A stretch of DNA of 41,187 nt from Phytophthora quininea. Lineage: Eukaryota; Oomycota; Peronosporomycetes; Peronosporales; Peronosporaceae. A program made the position numbers and the translations under genes. Where the stretch lies: positions 1 through 41,187 of the forward strand of contig JAAVTG010000310.1 of the NCBI GenBank assembly GCA_011947345.1, in the 5' to 3' direction. Positions 17,707-29,087 of this stretch are shown here, piece by piece. The number at the start of each line of letters is the position of its first letter. The first letter of the stretch is position 1. The notes beneath the pieces are model-generated. The model did no database searches, had not been told where the DNA came from, and saw nothing but the letters and a program-made list of their open reading frames with translations.

Positions 17707-18990
17707 TCACTTTTTACTTTTCGAGCGCGCAGTTTTGAGGGCGCGTATCTCCGTTAGGATCGGCTTCGTTCGCGTGGAGCTGGACCACATGCTGACGCTT
17801 TCGCGGTTTTGCGAACGCCGACCACTTCCAGTCAGAGCTGGGAAGCGTTGGAGCTTTTGCGACTCGATGTAGCGAAGACATTTCGACAACCTCGAGCTCT
17901 TCGCGATTCCAAGTAGATTTAGCTGGGGTCCACCATACCACCAGCCGCTGTGGCGGGATGTGCGCTGATCCAGCTTCACAAAGAACGTTGGTCCGAGCTC
18001 TTGGTGGATTTCGAGCATCAGGGAATCAAAAGCACGGCGAGCTTTTTGCTGACGACATTTCCTCGCATACCAACGAGGTAAATCCTTCGCCTCAGACAAT
18101 GGCGCCCAAAATCGGCGTTCCCAGACCGCTCGAGCATTTCCCGCCCAAAAGTTTCGCCAAGCTGCCGCCAACTTTTGTGTTTCCCAGAGAAGGGAACCGG
18201 CAAAGTGTTTGGCTCGAAAACGCGCTTCCAAGGTTCTTTGGCCTCCACACGCTCCAATTTGCGGTTGATAGCAGCAAGTAGATCGTTCGTCAGTGACACA
18301 TTCGGCGCTTGTGGGGCCGGCTCCAGTTCTTCGTCAGAGCTTGACGACTCCGACTCTTGTTCCAACGCGTCCCTGTTACTCTCCAATCTTGGTCGCTTCA
18401 CAGCACGAGCCCCCACTTCCTCTGGTCGTCCTTCCAGATAGTGCTGCACTCGCTCCAAGTTCCTCGCTCTCTTGCTCAGCACTGAAACTGATGGCAGCTG
18501 TGGGAATGGTGTGGGAAGCCTGTCGACCAGGGCATGGCCATCATGAACGTCGGCGTCTGTCTGGCGTCCGTTGGGATCAAGCTGATCACTTCATCGCCGC
18601 GTCGAATGAATTCTTGCAGCAACGTCTCGACTCCTCGACAGAACTGTTGGAACATTTCCCCCAGCCACGAGAGATTCTTGGAGGCCACTCGAGTCATCAA
18701 GTACTGGAAGACAGGGGCTGGCTGTCATGGGGTCGCTCTGTGCTGGCGACTGCGAACTCGTTCCGCTGGTGGGCCAGGGCAATGGCCGCGTCTTGCAGTC
18801 GGCGTTGGCTCTTGACCTCGATGGGGTAAACCACCACGACACTCGCCCCCAGACGCACAAAGTCCTGCAGCGTGTGCTCGTTGCCGGCCGAGAAGTCCTC
18901 CAACATGCGGCGGAGCAGCGGCAGGCCACCAGTGCGCACGCGGTTCTCCAGGAAGTCGCAGAAGCGCAGCAGTGCGGAAAGCGACGACAT
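17707..18990 (-). pseudogene. Decayed inverted paralogue of the 15587-16861 gene
   Basis: Starting at ATG 18990, the frame reads LLRFCDFLENRVRTGGLPLL and FSAGNEHTLQDFVRLGASVV. The second module follows in another frame (RVASKNLSWLGEMFQQFCRG, near 18690-18580). A linker and middle part come in a third frame (18480-18170), and the C-terminal part (AVWERRFWAPLS, SGWWYGGP) in a fourth, to stop 17707. At least three frame changes and divergence from the plus-strand copy throughout show an old duplicate. The order and orientation mirror the plus-strand gene and its elicitin. Confidence 0.82.
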
Positions 18991-19195
18991 TAGACACCGA
19001 AGATTTTCCCGCCAACGACTTCAACTTGTTCGAATTTTGAATGGGTTCCAAAAAGGCAACTTCAGTCAAACACAAAAAGTCGACGTAAGCAGAACACAAG
19101 ATTGGCGAACAGATATTTGGTTGTTGCTTCTGCTTGGACGTAAGACGTACGACTCGCGTTGGTTTTGCCGCCTGCTTCGTATGCAACCGAGTGAT

Positions 19196-19810
19196 TTAGC
19201 ACGCCGTGGCCGTGGTGGTGGTGGTGGTGGTGGAGTCCGCGCTGGAGGTCGTGGCAGTCTCCGTCGAGTTCGACGTGGTGGTGGTGGTGGCATCGCTCGT
19301 CGTGGAGGCGGCCGTCGAGGTGGTAGCAGACGTCGCGGTGGTGGTGGCCGTGGCCGTCGTCGTCGAGGTCGAGTCCGACGTGGTGCTGGCTGCGGTTGAC
19401 GTGGTCGAGGTGGTGGTGGTGCTCGAGGACGAGTCGCTCGACAGCGACGAGCACACGCTCGAGAAACCGTTCGCCAGCTCATACACGTTCACCTCCAGGC
19501 CGCTCGTGGGAACCGTCAGCGTGCAGTCCGGCGGGCTCAGCGAGATGATGGACTCGATGAGCGACTGGCAGTTGGTGGACGCGCACATCAACGAGTACTC
19601 GGAGTCGGTGGGCAGCGAGGTCGAGTACAGCAGGCTGTAGCCGGAGTCGTCAACGCAGCCCTGGAACGAGTCGAGGGTCAGCAGGCTGGCGAGCGTGGTG
19701 TAGGCGGACGTCTGCTGCGACGACGAGCAGGCATCGGAAGAGCTGGAGGAGGCTGCGGCTGAGCCAACGAAGGCGGCGGCGGCGATGGCGAGGACGGTCT
19801 TGGCGTTCAT
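19196..19810 (-). CDS. Tailed elicitin (204 aa)
   Basis: The ATG at 19810 ([14 protein letters not shown]) starts a signal peptide, the six-cysteine domain and the same Thr/Ser tail as 13482 and 14816, with one or two extra Thr codons, ending ATAC. Unlike the 13482/14816 pair, the likeness stops almost exactly at the start codon and at the stop codon: the 5' UTR, promoter block and 3' flank are different. It lies upstream of the decayed paralogue at 17707-18990 only if read outward; the pair mirrors 14816-16861. Confidence 0.94.
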   Translation of the reverse strand: MNAKTVLAIAAAAFVGSAAASSSSSDACSSSQQTSAYTTLASLLTLDSFQGCVDDSGYSLLYSTSLPTDSEYSLMCASTNCQSLIESIISLSPPDCTLTVPTSGLEVNVYELANGFSSVCSSLSSDSSSSTTTTSTTSTAASTTSDSTSTTTATATTTATSATTSTAASTTSDATTTTTSNSTETATTSSADSTTTTTTTATAC

Positions 19811-19873
19811 GGTGTTGGTACGCGTGAGTGGGAAGAAGATGGTAATCCTGTGCGGGTTGGAGTACGTTGCGGG

Positions 19874-19891
19874 GAGCAAATTGCAGAATGA
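19874..19891 (-). promoter_or_regulatory. Initiator/FPR-like core promoter
   Basis: On the minus strand TCATTCTGCAATTTGCTC, about 65-80 bp before the ATG at 19810. Confidence 0.8.
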
Positions 19892-20499
19892 CAAGCAGGG
19901 AACTCGGACTCCTTATCACGAGGCTGTCCGCTGGTGTCCCAACTCGGGGCCCCTAAGTAACTAGCTCTACGGCTATCTCCGAGATATGGCCCGATCGCTG
20001 TATCCTCGCGCTGCTGGCAGACGAAGGTACCCGTTCCACCTTGATGAATTGCCGAGCACGTTACTGTCACAGGACCAGGATCGGTGAGCGTCGTGTGCAT
20101 GGAGTTCCCTGCTCAAGCTGAAGCTGAAAATCGTGGCTCTGATAAACAAGAGAAAGCTGACCTCAGAGCAGAACAACACATCATTAAGATTGAAAATGCC
20201 ACATTAGTTGACGATGAAGTGGCATGACTTGTCCTCCGTGATCCGTCCCATTGAACCCCACCAGAGATTGAACGCTCTGGCGGGGCAAGTTGACAGCATG
20301 ATACACTCGTCGTAAGCGGAGGAACTGAGTATACTTTCGTCGAGGTTAACGTGGTAGTTCGGGTTGAATGCAGCGACCCGGGCTCGCTCGTGGGGTCATG
20401 GCGTGCTAGCTGAGCGATATCTGAAATGCAGACTGTGAATTATTGCCACTTAAGGGATTATAAAACCCGAAAAACCATGAAGGCAAAAACGTTTCTATC
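19892..20499. other. Intergenic region between two minus-strand elicitins
   Basis: No gene supported. A possible hairpin lies near 20257-20285 (CCCCACCAGAG pairing with CTCTGGCGGGG around ATTGAACG). The left end holds the 3' UTR of the gene ending at 20500. Confidence 0.45.
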
Positions 20500-21072
20500 T
20501 TAACAGGCAGTGGCGGTGGTGGTCGTGGTCGTGGTCGACGTGGTCGTGTTCGTCGAACCAGCCGTCGTGGCAGCAGCGGTGGCAGCGGGGGCCTCCGTCG
20601 TGGTAGAGGTCGAAGTCGACGTCGAAGTCGAGGTCGTCGGCGCGGCGGTCGTGGCAGCAGGAGCATCCGTGGACGTGGCGGCGCTGGACGCCGTCGACGT
20701 CGTCGTCGAGGTCGACGACAGCGACGAGCACTTGGTCGAGAAACCGCTCACCAGGTCGTACACGTTGAGAACCAAGCCGCTCGTCGGCACGGTCAGGTCG
20801 CAGTCCGGCGGGCTCAACGCCGCCACAGACGAGATGAGCGACTGGCAGTTGTCCGACGCGCACATCTTGACGTACTGGGCGTCGTCCGGCAGCGAGGTTG
20901 AGTACAGCAGGCTGAAGCCCGAGTCGTCCGAGCAGCCCTGGAATGAGCTCAGCGTGAGCACGCTGGCCAGCGTCGAGTACGCGGTGGTCTGCTGCGACGA
21001 CGAGCAGGTGTCGGCAGCGGCGGAGCCAACGAAAGCGGCGGCGACGACGGCGAGGACGGTCTTGGCGTTCAT
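20500..21072 (-). CDS. Tailed elicitin (190 aa)
   Basis: The ATG at 21072 ([20 protein letters not shown]) starts a signal peptide, then the six-cysteine domain (DTC, QGC, KMC, DNC, PDC, TKC). A tail of about 65 residues follows with STSTSTSTSTTTEAPAAT and ends ATAC. Almost identical in coding bases to 31491-32057 on the plus strand, about 10 kb away beyond the transposons; differences are one signal-peptide residue and tail codon number. Likeness begins about 20 bp before the ATG and ends at the stop. A weak initiator-like CCACCATTTTCCAAC lies about 30-40 bp upstream. The long in-frame extension upstream to 21333 lacks any supported start. Confidence 0.93.
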   Translation of the reverse strand: MNAKTVLAVVAAAFVGSAAADTCSSSQQTTAYSTLASVLTLSSFQGCSDDSGFSLLYSTSLPDDAQYVKMCASDNCQSLISSVAALSPPDCDLTVPTSGLVLNVYDLVSGFSTKCSSLSSTSTTTSTASSAATSTDAPAATTAAPTTSTSTSTSTSTTTEAPAATAAATTAGSTNTTTSTTTTTTTATAC

Positions 21073-21686
21073 GGTTGAGTACCTGGTTGCTTGTGAGTTG
21101 GAAAATGGTGGTTGAGACGCAGCGGTGCTTGGCGCTGGCGATGCAATGTTGCGCCTCGTGTTCTTGGTGTCCGAAGCTGCATGGAGCTTTGGGTTTGCTG
21201 CTCGGTCAGTCGGGAAGCTGAAGCAGATCCTGTTGGTGCGACTGCAGAATGAGACGACAATTCCATTACGTAACGGCTGACAAGATACAGTACCACGTGA
21301 AACAGGTCTGTTTACAGATGTGAATGCGGGCAACCGGCCAGTTGACCACCCTTTATTAGAACAGTCATTATAGAGAGAGTTAGTCTACCATAGTTATGTG
21401 TACCACACATAACTATAGCCATATCCACGTGGACGCATGTGCTCCGCTTTCTAACCTCCTAATTCACTTTTCCTTTTCCTTGCTCAAGGACACGACTCTC
21501 CGACCCTATCCTCTCACACCGTCAAAACAGACATGAAATGGTGATTCATGGACAAAAGAATACGCAATCACACAGAGAGCGAGCAAAACACACAGAAAGC
21601 TGCACGTATGGATAACCGCAAGCTGGCAGACATAGCCGTCAAAATAAGGTGGATTTTACATACGTATTAGCATAAATAATGATGAA
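21073..21686. other. Upstream region of the elicitin at 20500-21072
   Basis: No gene seen. CTCATTCTGCAG (minus strand) near 21240 could be a remnant initiator. A strong short hairpin lies at 21390-21416. Confidence 0.45.
21390..21416. repeat. Perfect 12-bp inverted repeat
   Basis: ATAGTTATGTGT and ACACATAACTAT flank a 3-bp centre (ACC). It could be the end of a small non-autonomous element or a transcript-end hairpin; no target duplication was found. Confidence 0.6.
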
Positions 21687-22031
21687 TTACGCAGCTGCGC
21701 TAGGCTCCATTTTGCTAGTGCGAAGTTTTAGAGCAGCGTTTGCAACCGCCGAGTCTCCTTTAGCTGCCAGTGTATAGGCGACTATAGCCACGACTGTAAT
21801 CCACTGTTGACCATCTTAAACTTGTTGTCAGGGTCCTTTGAGTCTTTCGAGTTCGTCTGCAGTTAGCAATTGATTGCTATTATCGTTGACATCGCGATTT
21901 TCATCGAATAGAATGCATACCAATGTACGCGGTGAGCCGCGCTTGCTGACAAGCCTGATGAAGACACCTGTATCCGAGCAAGCGCAAGGATATCCCGTGG
22001 CCGGCGAACAAAGGATCATCGTTTCTTTCAT
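21687..22031 (-). pseudogene. Truncated unknown gene abutting the MULE
   Basis: Minus-strand coding signs: VFIRLVSKRGSPRTLVCILF, then DENRDVNDNSNQLLTADELE. A frame change near an AAA run at about 21837 leads to DPDNKFKMVNSG, and another to TVVAIVAYTLAAKGDSAV, then KLRTSKMEPSAAA and stop 21687. The first codons lie at 22031, only 7 bp from the MULE end, so its N-terminus was probably cut off by the insertion. I do not recognise the family. Confidence 0.5.
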
Positions 22032-22037
22032 TTGTAT

Positions 22038-22190
22038 GTCAGTATATTCGGAACGGTCAGATTATTTTGCGCAAATAGCATGACCTGCTATTTTATTCTG
22101 AACAATGTCACGCTGTTGTGCGCGCTGTCACTTTATTGTGAGCAGTCAGATTATTGTGCGCAAAACTTTTGTGCACAATAACATGACACC
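22038..22190. repeat. MULE left terminal inverted repeat
   Basis: Matches the reverse complement of 24720-24886 over its length, with shared blocks CGGTCAGATTATT, GTTATTTTATTCTGAAC, TGTCACGCTGTTGTGCGCG and CACAATAACATGACA. Part of the outer foldback is shortened compared with the right end. Confidence 0.85.
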
Positions 22191-24090
22191 AGGTGGCGTA
22201 ACAAAGTTTGGGGGGATTGGACGCCAGAAGTCTTCATCCACAATGAAGCACACGCTACCAACTTATGCTTGGTCGAGTGTTGCTAGCAAGCAAACCCAAA
22301 CCGACATTGACCGCTGGTTGGACCGGAGCCGAACGTTTCGGACGCCTACAAGCCATGCTGTGCGTTGTCAGGTGTGCGACGTCAATCAAGACAATTATCG
22401 CATGCGATACAAGGTTATTGTTTGCGCTTCAGAGACCTGTAAAACGTCCGCTGGAGGCAACTGTAGCTGACACCAGAAAATCCAAACGTGCGAGAAGTCA
22501 AAGCTGAGTGACGTGTACTAATCTTATCGCCATCTGACGGAAGTCTCGTCCCTCGCCAACCGACGCTAACACGTGCAATGAAGAAGTTTGCGGAGCCCAT
22601 GATTGAAATGCGCGTGAAGCCCCACAGAATCTACAATAACATATTGGACCGTTTCGGCTACGCGGAAGGCGAATCGCCGCTGTTGAGTCAAGTTCAGTCT
22701 TTTGTTGGTCTGTTCAGGCGCACAGCACTCAACGAGACGGATTTTGTTGAGGACATGATGAGGTTTGTCAAGGATACCCAATACAGGACCGATATGAATG
22801 ATGGAGAAGCATTCACGTTCGGATATGAGCTGAGTGCAGACGGTGAACCTATGATCGGAGAAAGATCGGAAGAGAGACCAACTGTGGTGGGGATTTCAAC
22901 GCCGTTCATGATCAAGAAACTAGACTACACGACAAAACACGTCCTTCACATCGACACAACGTACAAGTTAAATCAATCGAGATACCCGGTTCTTGTCGTC
23001 GGCGTTTCAGATCAAGCGCGCTCATTTCATCCCGTTGCTTTGTTCATAGCATCGCAGCAAACAGGGGATCACATTATCTCGGCTTTATCCAGCATCTTGG
23101 ATATGTACAATGCATTTACGGGAGCGTATCCGGATATTCCGTACTGCATGGGAGACGCGGATAAAGCCCAATTCAATGCGATCGAGGTCATTACAGCCGT
23201 GAAAACAAGAATGTGATAATCGAGCTTGTACTTGATGTGCTTTTACCACGTCATGAAGAACGTTGCTGACCAGGTTTCAAAGATGCCAATCGACTTGATA
23301 TCCTTGGTGTTCAAACATCTGTATAACATGCACTACTCCCGTAGCGCTGAGGAGTTTCTATTCAACGCTCAAGATGCGGTATCCTCGTGGAATTCAATTC
23401 CAGCGCTGATACCGTTTGCGGTCTATTTCAAAAAACAATGGATCGATTTGCCTTTCCAAAACTGGGGCTGCTACCACACACGGACCGGATTTGCTAAAAC
23501 CAATAATCCTGTCGAGCAATTTAACAACGCGATCAAGCGAGATTATTCCCTCCGAACACTGCTGAAACTCGTCGCACTGGCAGAACAACTTACTGTGATG
23601 GCCAGACATCGTTCAAGGGGCCATCGTGTTTGCAATGGATGCCAAGCCAAACCGCGAGCTACAAGACTGCTTTAAGTATCTCGTCAAGAACGGACGGTTT
23701 AGTGTCATTCAGCCCCACAAAGACAATTTGGATTTTCTGCTCGACGGATCCAACGAAAATCATATCGCTTATGTTTACCAACGTGGAGCACCGCCTCGCC
23801 GACCTTGTCCAGACAATGCGAAAGAGAAGAAAGCGTTGGGTAAGCGAAACAAACATCGCATGGAGTTGTTCGAGCAGCCGGTAGGAGGATGGCGCGTCGA
23901 CATGCAAACAAATGTTTGCCCATGTCGCTCATGGTACAAGTACCAACTTTGCGTACATGTCATGGCGGCACTGACAGAAACTGGAAGAGATCTACCAGGC
24001 ACAGCACCTACCAAACTCCGCTTTGTGAACAGGCGTCGCAAGCGCAAAGGAAGAAATGCGAATGTTGGACCGGCGCTCTCGTTGGAGTAG
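22183..24090 (+). pseudogene. MULE transposase, broken frames
   Basis: Pieces in order: an N-terminal Cys-rich region (CQVCDVNQDNYRMRYKVIVC, near 22365-22440); a core starting at 22578 with HIDTTYKLNQSRYPVLVVGV (first Asp) and YCMGDADKAQFNAIE (second Asp); after TGA at 23214, a frame with NNPVEQFNNAIKRDY (likely catalytic Glu); and a last frame with the SWIM finger CPCRSWYKYQLCVHVMAAL, ending at 24090. Three or more breaks make it inactive as read, though some could be sequencing errors. The element encodes nothing else. Confidence 0.85.
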
Positions 24091-24719
24091 GATTCGGTTT
24101 TGATAGAGACAACAACAGAACGTCGATAAGGTGAGGTCAAACTATTCGTAACAAGATCAAGCGATCCGGCCACTATAGTGAGATACATGCTAATAAGCCT
24201 TCCCGGAACAAGTCTATACCTCGACAACAACTTACAAATTATATCTCTGTTATTCGGGACGACGATCTTTCCGATAAACGTTGTCTGCGCTTCTCATGAG
24301 CTCTTAAAAATCTTCGATCAAGTTCATACGGTAAGTCATATCGAAGACTTTTGGCATACCCCAATTAGCGCGATTCTTATTGTGAGCAGGTCGTGATTCT
24401 GCCGATGGGTATCTCGAATCTCGATTGTTCCAAGCTCTAGAGACAGTCAGTCGGTCATTAGTTTGCTTCTTCTACATCTTCTAGCTAAATTCTGTGGAGG
24501 TGCTGACAGTGTTTGTCGGCGTGATGCTCGTAGATTTGTGTCTGAGCAGCAACACTGCTGTCAATGTGGCCGCACCTTTGTTGATAACTGAGTACTACAT
24601 CACGAGTAACATCGATTTGGATGTCCTCGAATTTTAAAATGATGTTTGATTCCTTTTGAATCACACAGCGTTTGAAATCGGTTTGTGCTTGACGGCGTAG
24701 GAATCCACCTGAAATGTTG
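24091..24719. other. Non-coding 3' part of the MULE
   Basis: AT-rich DNA between the transposase and the right terminal repeat; no gene seen. Confidence 0.5.
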
Positions 24720-24886
24720 TCATGTTATTGTGCGCAAAGGTTTTGCGCAGAATAATCTGACCGCTCACAATAAGCTGACACCGCGCACAACAGCGTGACA
24801 TCGTTCAGAATAAAATAACAGGATATGTTATTCTGCGCAAAGGTTTTGCGCAGAATAATCTGACCGCTCACAATAAGCTGACTGTC
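24720..24886. repeat. MULE right terminal inverted repeat
   Basis: Contains two copies of a foldback motif (TGCGCAAAGGTTTTGCGCA type) followed by CAGAATAATCTGACCGCTCA and CAATAAGCTGAC, so it is itself built of direct and inverted sub-repeats. Confidence 0.85.
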
Positions 24887-26293
24887 TTTAGAGGACGATG
24901 ATTGGCCAAAATACATTGCCATGTACGGCCCACATTGATTCTCTCCCCTGCGAAAACATGGGCAAGAAAACGAGAATAAAAGAGCAGTGGGCCAAGACCC
25001 AGCGCTGGAAGCAGCACCCTGAATGGAAGACCAAGGACCCTGTTCGTCACCTTAACGAGAAGAGACCAACTCTTCTTAGCCGGAAGAAGAAATACTGGGA
25101 CATGGACGCTCCGCCGGAAGAAGTTGGCGAACGCTACCAGTTCCACGGGGAGGAAGGACCTTCAAGTTGACGAAATATGAAGAGTCAGTACTGGATTATT
25201 TCAATACCTGTTTGCGTGAGGACGGTAAAGTACCCTACAAAGATATGATGTCATACTACCGGACGGAACCTGAATTTTGTGAACTCAAAGATAGCACCCA
25301 GCGATCGCGAGAAAGACGGTTTATGGAGCACTTTAACCCAAACAAAAAGCTGGAGCGTTAGGTGGCACACGTATTGGTGTGAGGACCACCTTGCAGAATG
25401 CGATGGAAGGTACGACTAACCAATCAGTTGGGATTTCGGGGCATGAATCAGCGGGGGTCATTTTAGAGGATTGTGTCGTGGATGTTACGACGGGGGCTAT
25501 ATTGGAGGCTTTGGAGACGTGTAACTCCGAGGGTACACATGCAGAGACCAAGGAAAGCGGCGTGAATGGCACTCCTATGGAGAATATTACGGTGGTTACG
25601 GTGCGGGGTACAACGGATGCCTCACTGGAAGACGGCCTAAAAGGAAGCGACCAGCGGTTCGGCTGGGGTACACCACGCAGCGGACCGGAGGTGGGGAAGA
25701 CGGTTATAGATGATGATGAGTGTGATGATGAGGATTATGAAGAGGGGGGAAGAAGAGGAGGAGGAAGAAGAAGAGGAGGAAGACGGCGACGACGAGATGG
25801 ATTTGGTGGAGGGTGCACTGGAGGTTACAGATATGGTTACATCTGAGGTGGAGGAACATAGCGAACGTGCGAAGTTGAACCTTGTCGCACTGGACGTGTG
25901 GCTGTCAAAATCTCCAACGTATGGGGCAGCTAATATGTTCCAGGAGTTTGAGATGTTTAACCTGGGTCAAAACGTGAAGATTGTTGCCTATAAACGTACG
26001 TCGGTGGCAGAAAAACTTCTTTTGGATTCTTCTCAAGTCACTAACATATTACCGTGGAATATAATTCGAAAATGTGATGGACAAGTCACGGCATTACAAA
26101 GAAAATTCAAACACACTGCTTGAACAAGATGTGATAGTCGAAATTAGTGGGGTCGGATTTCTTATGGTAGGTACTATCGCCATCATGAGGAAGTGGCACA
26201 GAGCTCTTAAAGGTTTCGCTGCTGTGTCGCGAGCTCTGGATTTTATTGATCGCGTAGATATCTCTATTTTGGTGCTGGCAAAATATAATGTAT

Positions 26294-26301
26294 CGCCAAT
26301 T
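26294..26301. repeat. hAT target-site duplication, left
   Basis: CGCCAATT, repeated exactly at 29088-29095. An 8-bp duplication is the hAT standard. Confidence 0.9.
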
Positions 26302-29087
26302 CGGGGGCGGAGCAAGGGTCTAAATGGAAGGGGAGGGGCCCCCTCCCCATTTTTGGCCGAGTGGTTTCATAAGTTTTTACTAAGCTCGTTCCGGTCGCAC
26401 AACAATGTCCGGTAAGCGGTCGCAGCCATCTATCACCAGCTTCTTCGCCAAGAAGCCTCGTTCTGTACCTGGTTTATCATCTCCGATAAGCAGGTGTGAG
26501 TTAGCTTCAGCACAATTACAAGCCCCCTTCGGAGCATATTTGCTATATCCGCAGCAGATTGGTGCTCGAAGAACGGTGTGCCGGAGGAAGCTGCTGCTTG
26601 CAGAGCTGCAGACGTTGTCAAACGTGATCCTGCTCAACGACCTCCTAATTTGTTCTTTGTCAAGCAACTAGTTGACAGACCGTCTCTTTTACGTGAAGTG
26701 ATTCAGACTTACGTTAGCATGGGGCCGTATCAGCTGCGAGAGATTACGTTTCAATCATACGTGGTGAGCGGTGTCTTGCGATCATTCCGACCTGCCTGGT
26801 ACAATCAGCATCATTGGTTGGAGTACTCTACCACGACGGATTCGGTCTACTGCTTGTGTTGTTATCTCTCTAGAGATGTTATGATGATGGAGAAAGATGT
26901 CACAGTGTATGCGCAGCCTGGGGTCGGATACATAAACTGGAAGAAAGCCACCTCCAAAGATGGCTTTCGAAAGCACGTTGGTCAAACAAGCTCAAAACAC
27001 CACTCTGCTGGTCTTGAATACTCAAGTCGCATGGCTACAGGGCTTGACGTATCAATGGCGGCTCTTCAAGCACAGTGTAATATTGAGCGACTGCAAAATC
27101 GATTCCGGCACACGTTTATTCCCGACATCTGCCTCCTTCCAGCCAAACAAGAACTTCCATTCCGAGGCAACGACGAGAAGGTGCTGTTTACGTTGTGAAG
27201 TTGCCAATAGGCAAAGAACTGACTCATCGTTGATGCACAGGAGTCGTCAACAAACAAAGGGAATTTTATGGAGTTGGTGCAGTTCTGTAGCCAGCGGGTG
27301 CCAGAGTTCTCAAGAACGATGGCATCGGCTGGAAAAAATGCGCGATACACTTCACCTCAGATTCGGCATGAGATGATAAAGTGCTCTGCAAGCGCAATCC
27401 GAAAACACATAATTAATAATGAGCTGGCTGATGGATATTACGCGGTTCTAGTGGATGAGACGAGCTGTGCAGCTAAGAAAGAGTACATGGTAGTTGGGAT
27501 TCGCTTTGTGAACATTTTGAATGGTACGATTAAGGAAAGATTTCTTGGGACCGTTCACCTCCGCGACACCAATGCAGAGACTTTTTGCGATGGCTTGACG
27601 ACTCAATTGGAATTATGGATGCTACAATTATCAACGTGTCGAGGCCAAGGATATGATGGAGCTGCCAACATGGCAGGCGACTATAACGGCCTTCAGACAC
27701 GATTGCGATCTCGTTGCCCATACCCATATTATGTTCACTGTTTTAATCTCGTTATCGTTGCAGTTGCTATGAAAACTATTTCAGTGGTTGATTGTTTCGA
27801 TACTGTTCAAGGTGTACATACTACAGTTAGCGTCTCTTGTAAGCGAAAAGACCAACTTCGTGATGAAGCAGCTGCAGAATTAGCCACCTTGCTGGAACAG
27901 CAAGAATTAAGATCTGGCAAAGGGCTAAGTCAACCTTTATCTACAGAGGGCCTCAGCAAAACTCGCTGGAACTGTCGTGTTCACTCTTTGAGAAAAATTA
28001 AAATGCTGTGGACGCCTATCACAACCGTTCTAGATAGAGTTTCAGCTGAGGCTACGACTCCATTAAAACGAGCAGAGGCAGCTGATATTTTAGACAAAAT
28101 GTGGACTTTCAATTTTGTTTTCGATCTCGAGCTTCTCGAGCTTCTCGTGGTTGTACTTTCTAAGACCAACCAGCTTTTGCGGTATCTTCAAAAGGATAAT
28201 ATCGACATTATTTCTGCTATATCTATGCTGAAACAAATTACCCGAGAATTTGAAGATATGCAGGACTTAAAACCGACGCACCCAGCTAGTTTTGAATCAA
28301 TATGGAGAGCGGCCGTGAGTTTTTGTAAGCATATTCAAGCTGATGGAATTCCTGTTATACCCAATAAAACTGATTTGTGGGCTCGGCGTGGAATTAGAAG
28401 CCAAGGCCGTGGACGAGCTGGAGTACCAGGAGCAGATACTTATATGGGCTCTAAAATCCCACGCAAGAAGAACACTACCGTGACCAGGTGTTTTTGACTG
28501 TCATGAATGACATTATTTCGGAGTTAAACTTTCGGTTTAGTGGAGATATATTGAATCTTTTGGAATTAAGTGGATCGTTAAATCCGAGGAACAAGTTCAA
28601 AAGCTAGGATGTAGACGACATAGTTGTTCTTGCTGTGAATTCCTACCCAGACGATTTCGAAAACGATTTAGATAACTTACACACAGAAGCTACGCGGTTC
28701 AGTGAGATTGCAAAGATCGACAGCAGCCTTGAAAACTTGAAGAGTGTGCATCAATTGTGTATCTATCTTGTGGAGAGCAACAAGAATGAATCCTTTCCTG
28801 CTTTATTTCGCCTAGTTCGCTTAGTTTGCGTGCTACCTATATCGACGGCAAGTACAGAAAGATCTTTTCGGCAATGAAGAGAATCAAGACACGATTACGG
28901 ACAACTATGGATGATTTGTGGATGTCAGATTGATGTTACTCGCAATCGAACGTGATCTTACCAACCAAATTGACAAAGACGAAGTTGTCGATTTGTTTGC
29001 TACAATTGCAGATAGACGAATCCCCTTGTAAAAATTGACCAACCTAACCTTTGCCCCTCATTTTTTTATAATCTGCCTCCGCCCCTG
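26302..29087 (+). mobile_element. hAT-family DNA transposon (2786 bp)
   Basis: Ends are CGGGGGCGGAGC on the left and, reversed, CAGGGGCGGAGGC on the right, the typical hAT terminal form, flanked by an 8-bp duplication. Inside is a transposase of the TTF-zinc-finger/DUF4371 type. Confidence 0.92.
26405..29031 (+). pseudogene. hAT transposase (TTF finger, DUF4371, dimerisation domain), broken
   Basis: The start at 26405 (MSGKRSQPSITSFFAKKPR) is typical of this group. Then come the TTF-type finger region (WYNQHHWLEYSTTTDSVYCL, CCYLSRD) and FRKHVGQTSSKHHSAG. DUF4371/RNase-H-like parts follow (YYAVLVDETSCAAKKEYMVV, CRGQGYDGAANMAGDYNGLQ, YYVHCFNLVIV). The C-terminal hAT dimerisation motif reads VLPISTASTERSF near 28830-28870, then RIKTRLRTTMDDLWMSD. 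Frame changes near 26575, 27200-27260, 28490-28630 and 28870 break it. Stop about 29029. Confidence 0.85.

Larger units (their letters stand above)
22038..24886 (+). mobile_element. MULE-like DNA transposon (about 2.85 kb)
   Basis: Bounded by long imperfect terminal inverted repeats (22038-22190 and 24720-24886) and carrying a broken transposase with MULE catalytic regions and a SWIM zinc finger. No clear target duplication was found at the ends. Confidence 0.82.

Noticed and set aside
22038..24886. 8-11-bp target duplication for the MULE
   Set aside because: Flanks near 22030 and 24890 show no convincing direct match; the ends may have eroded.
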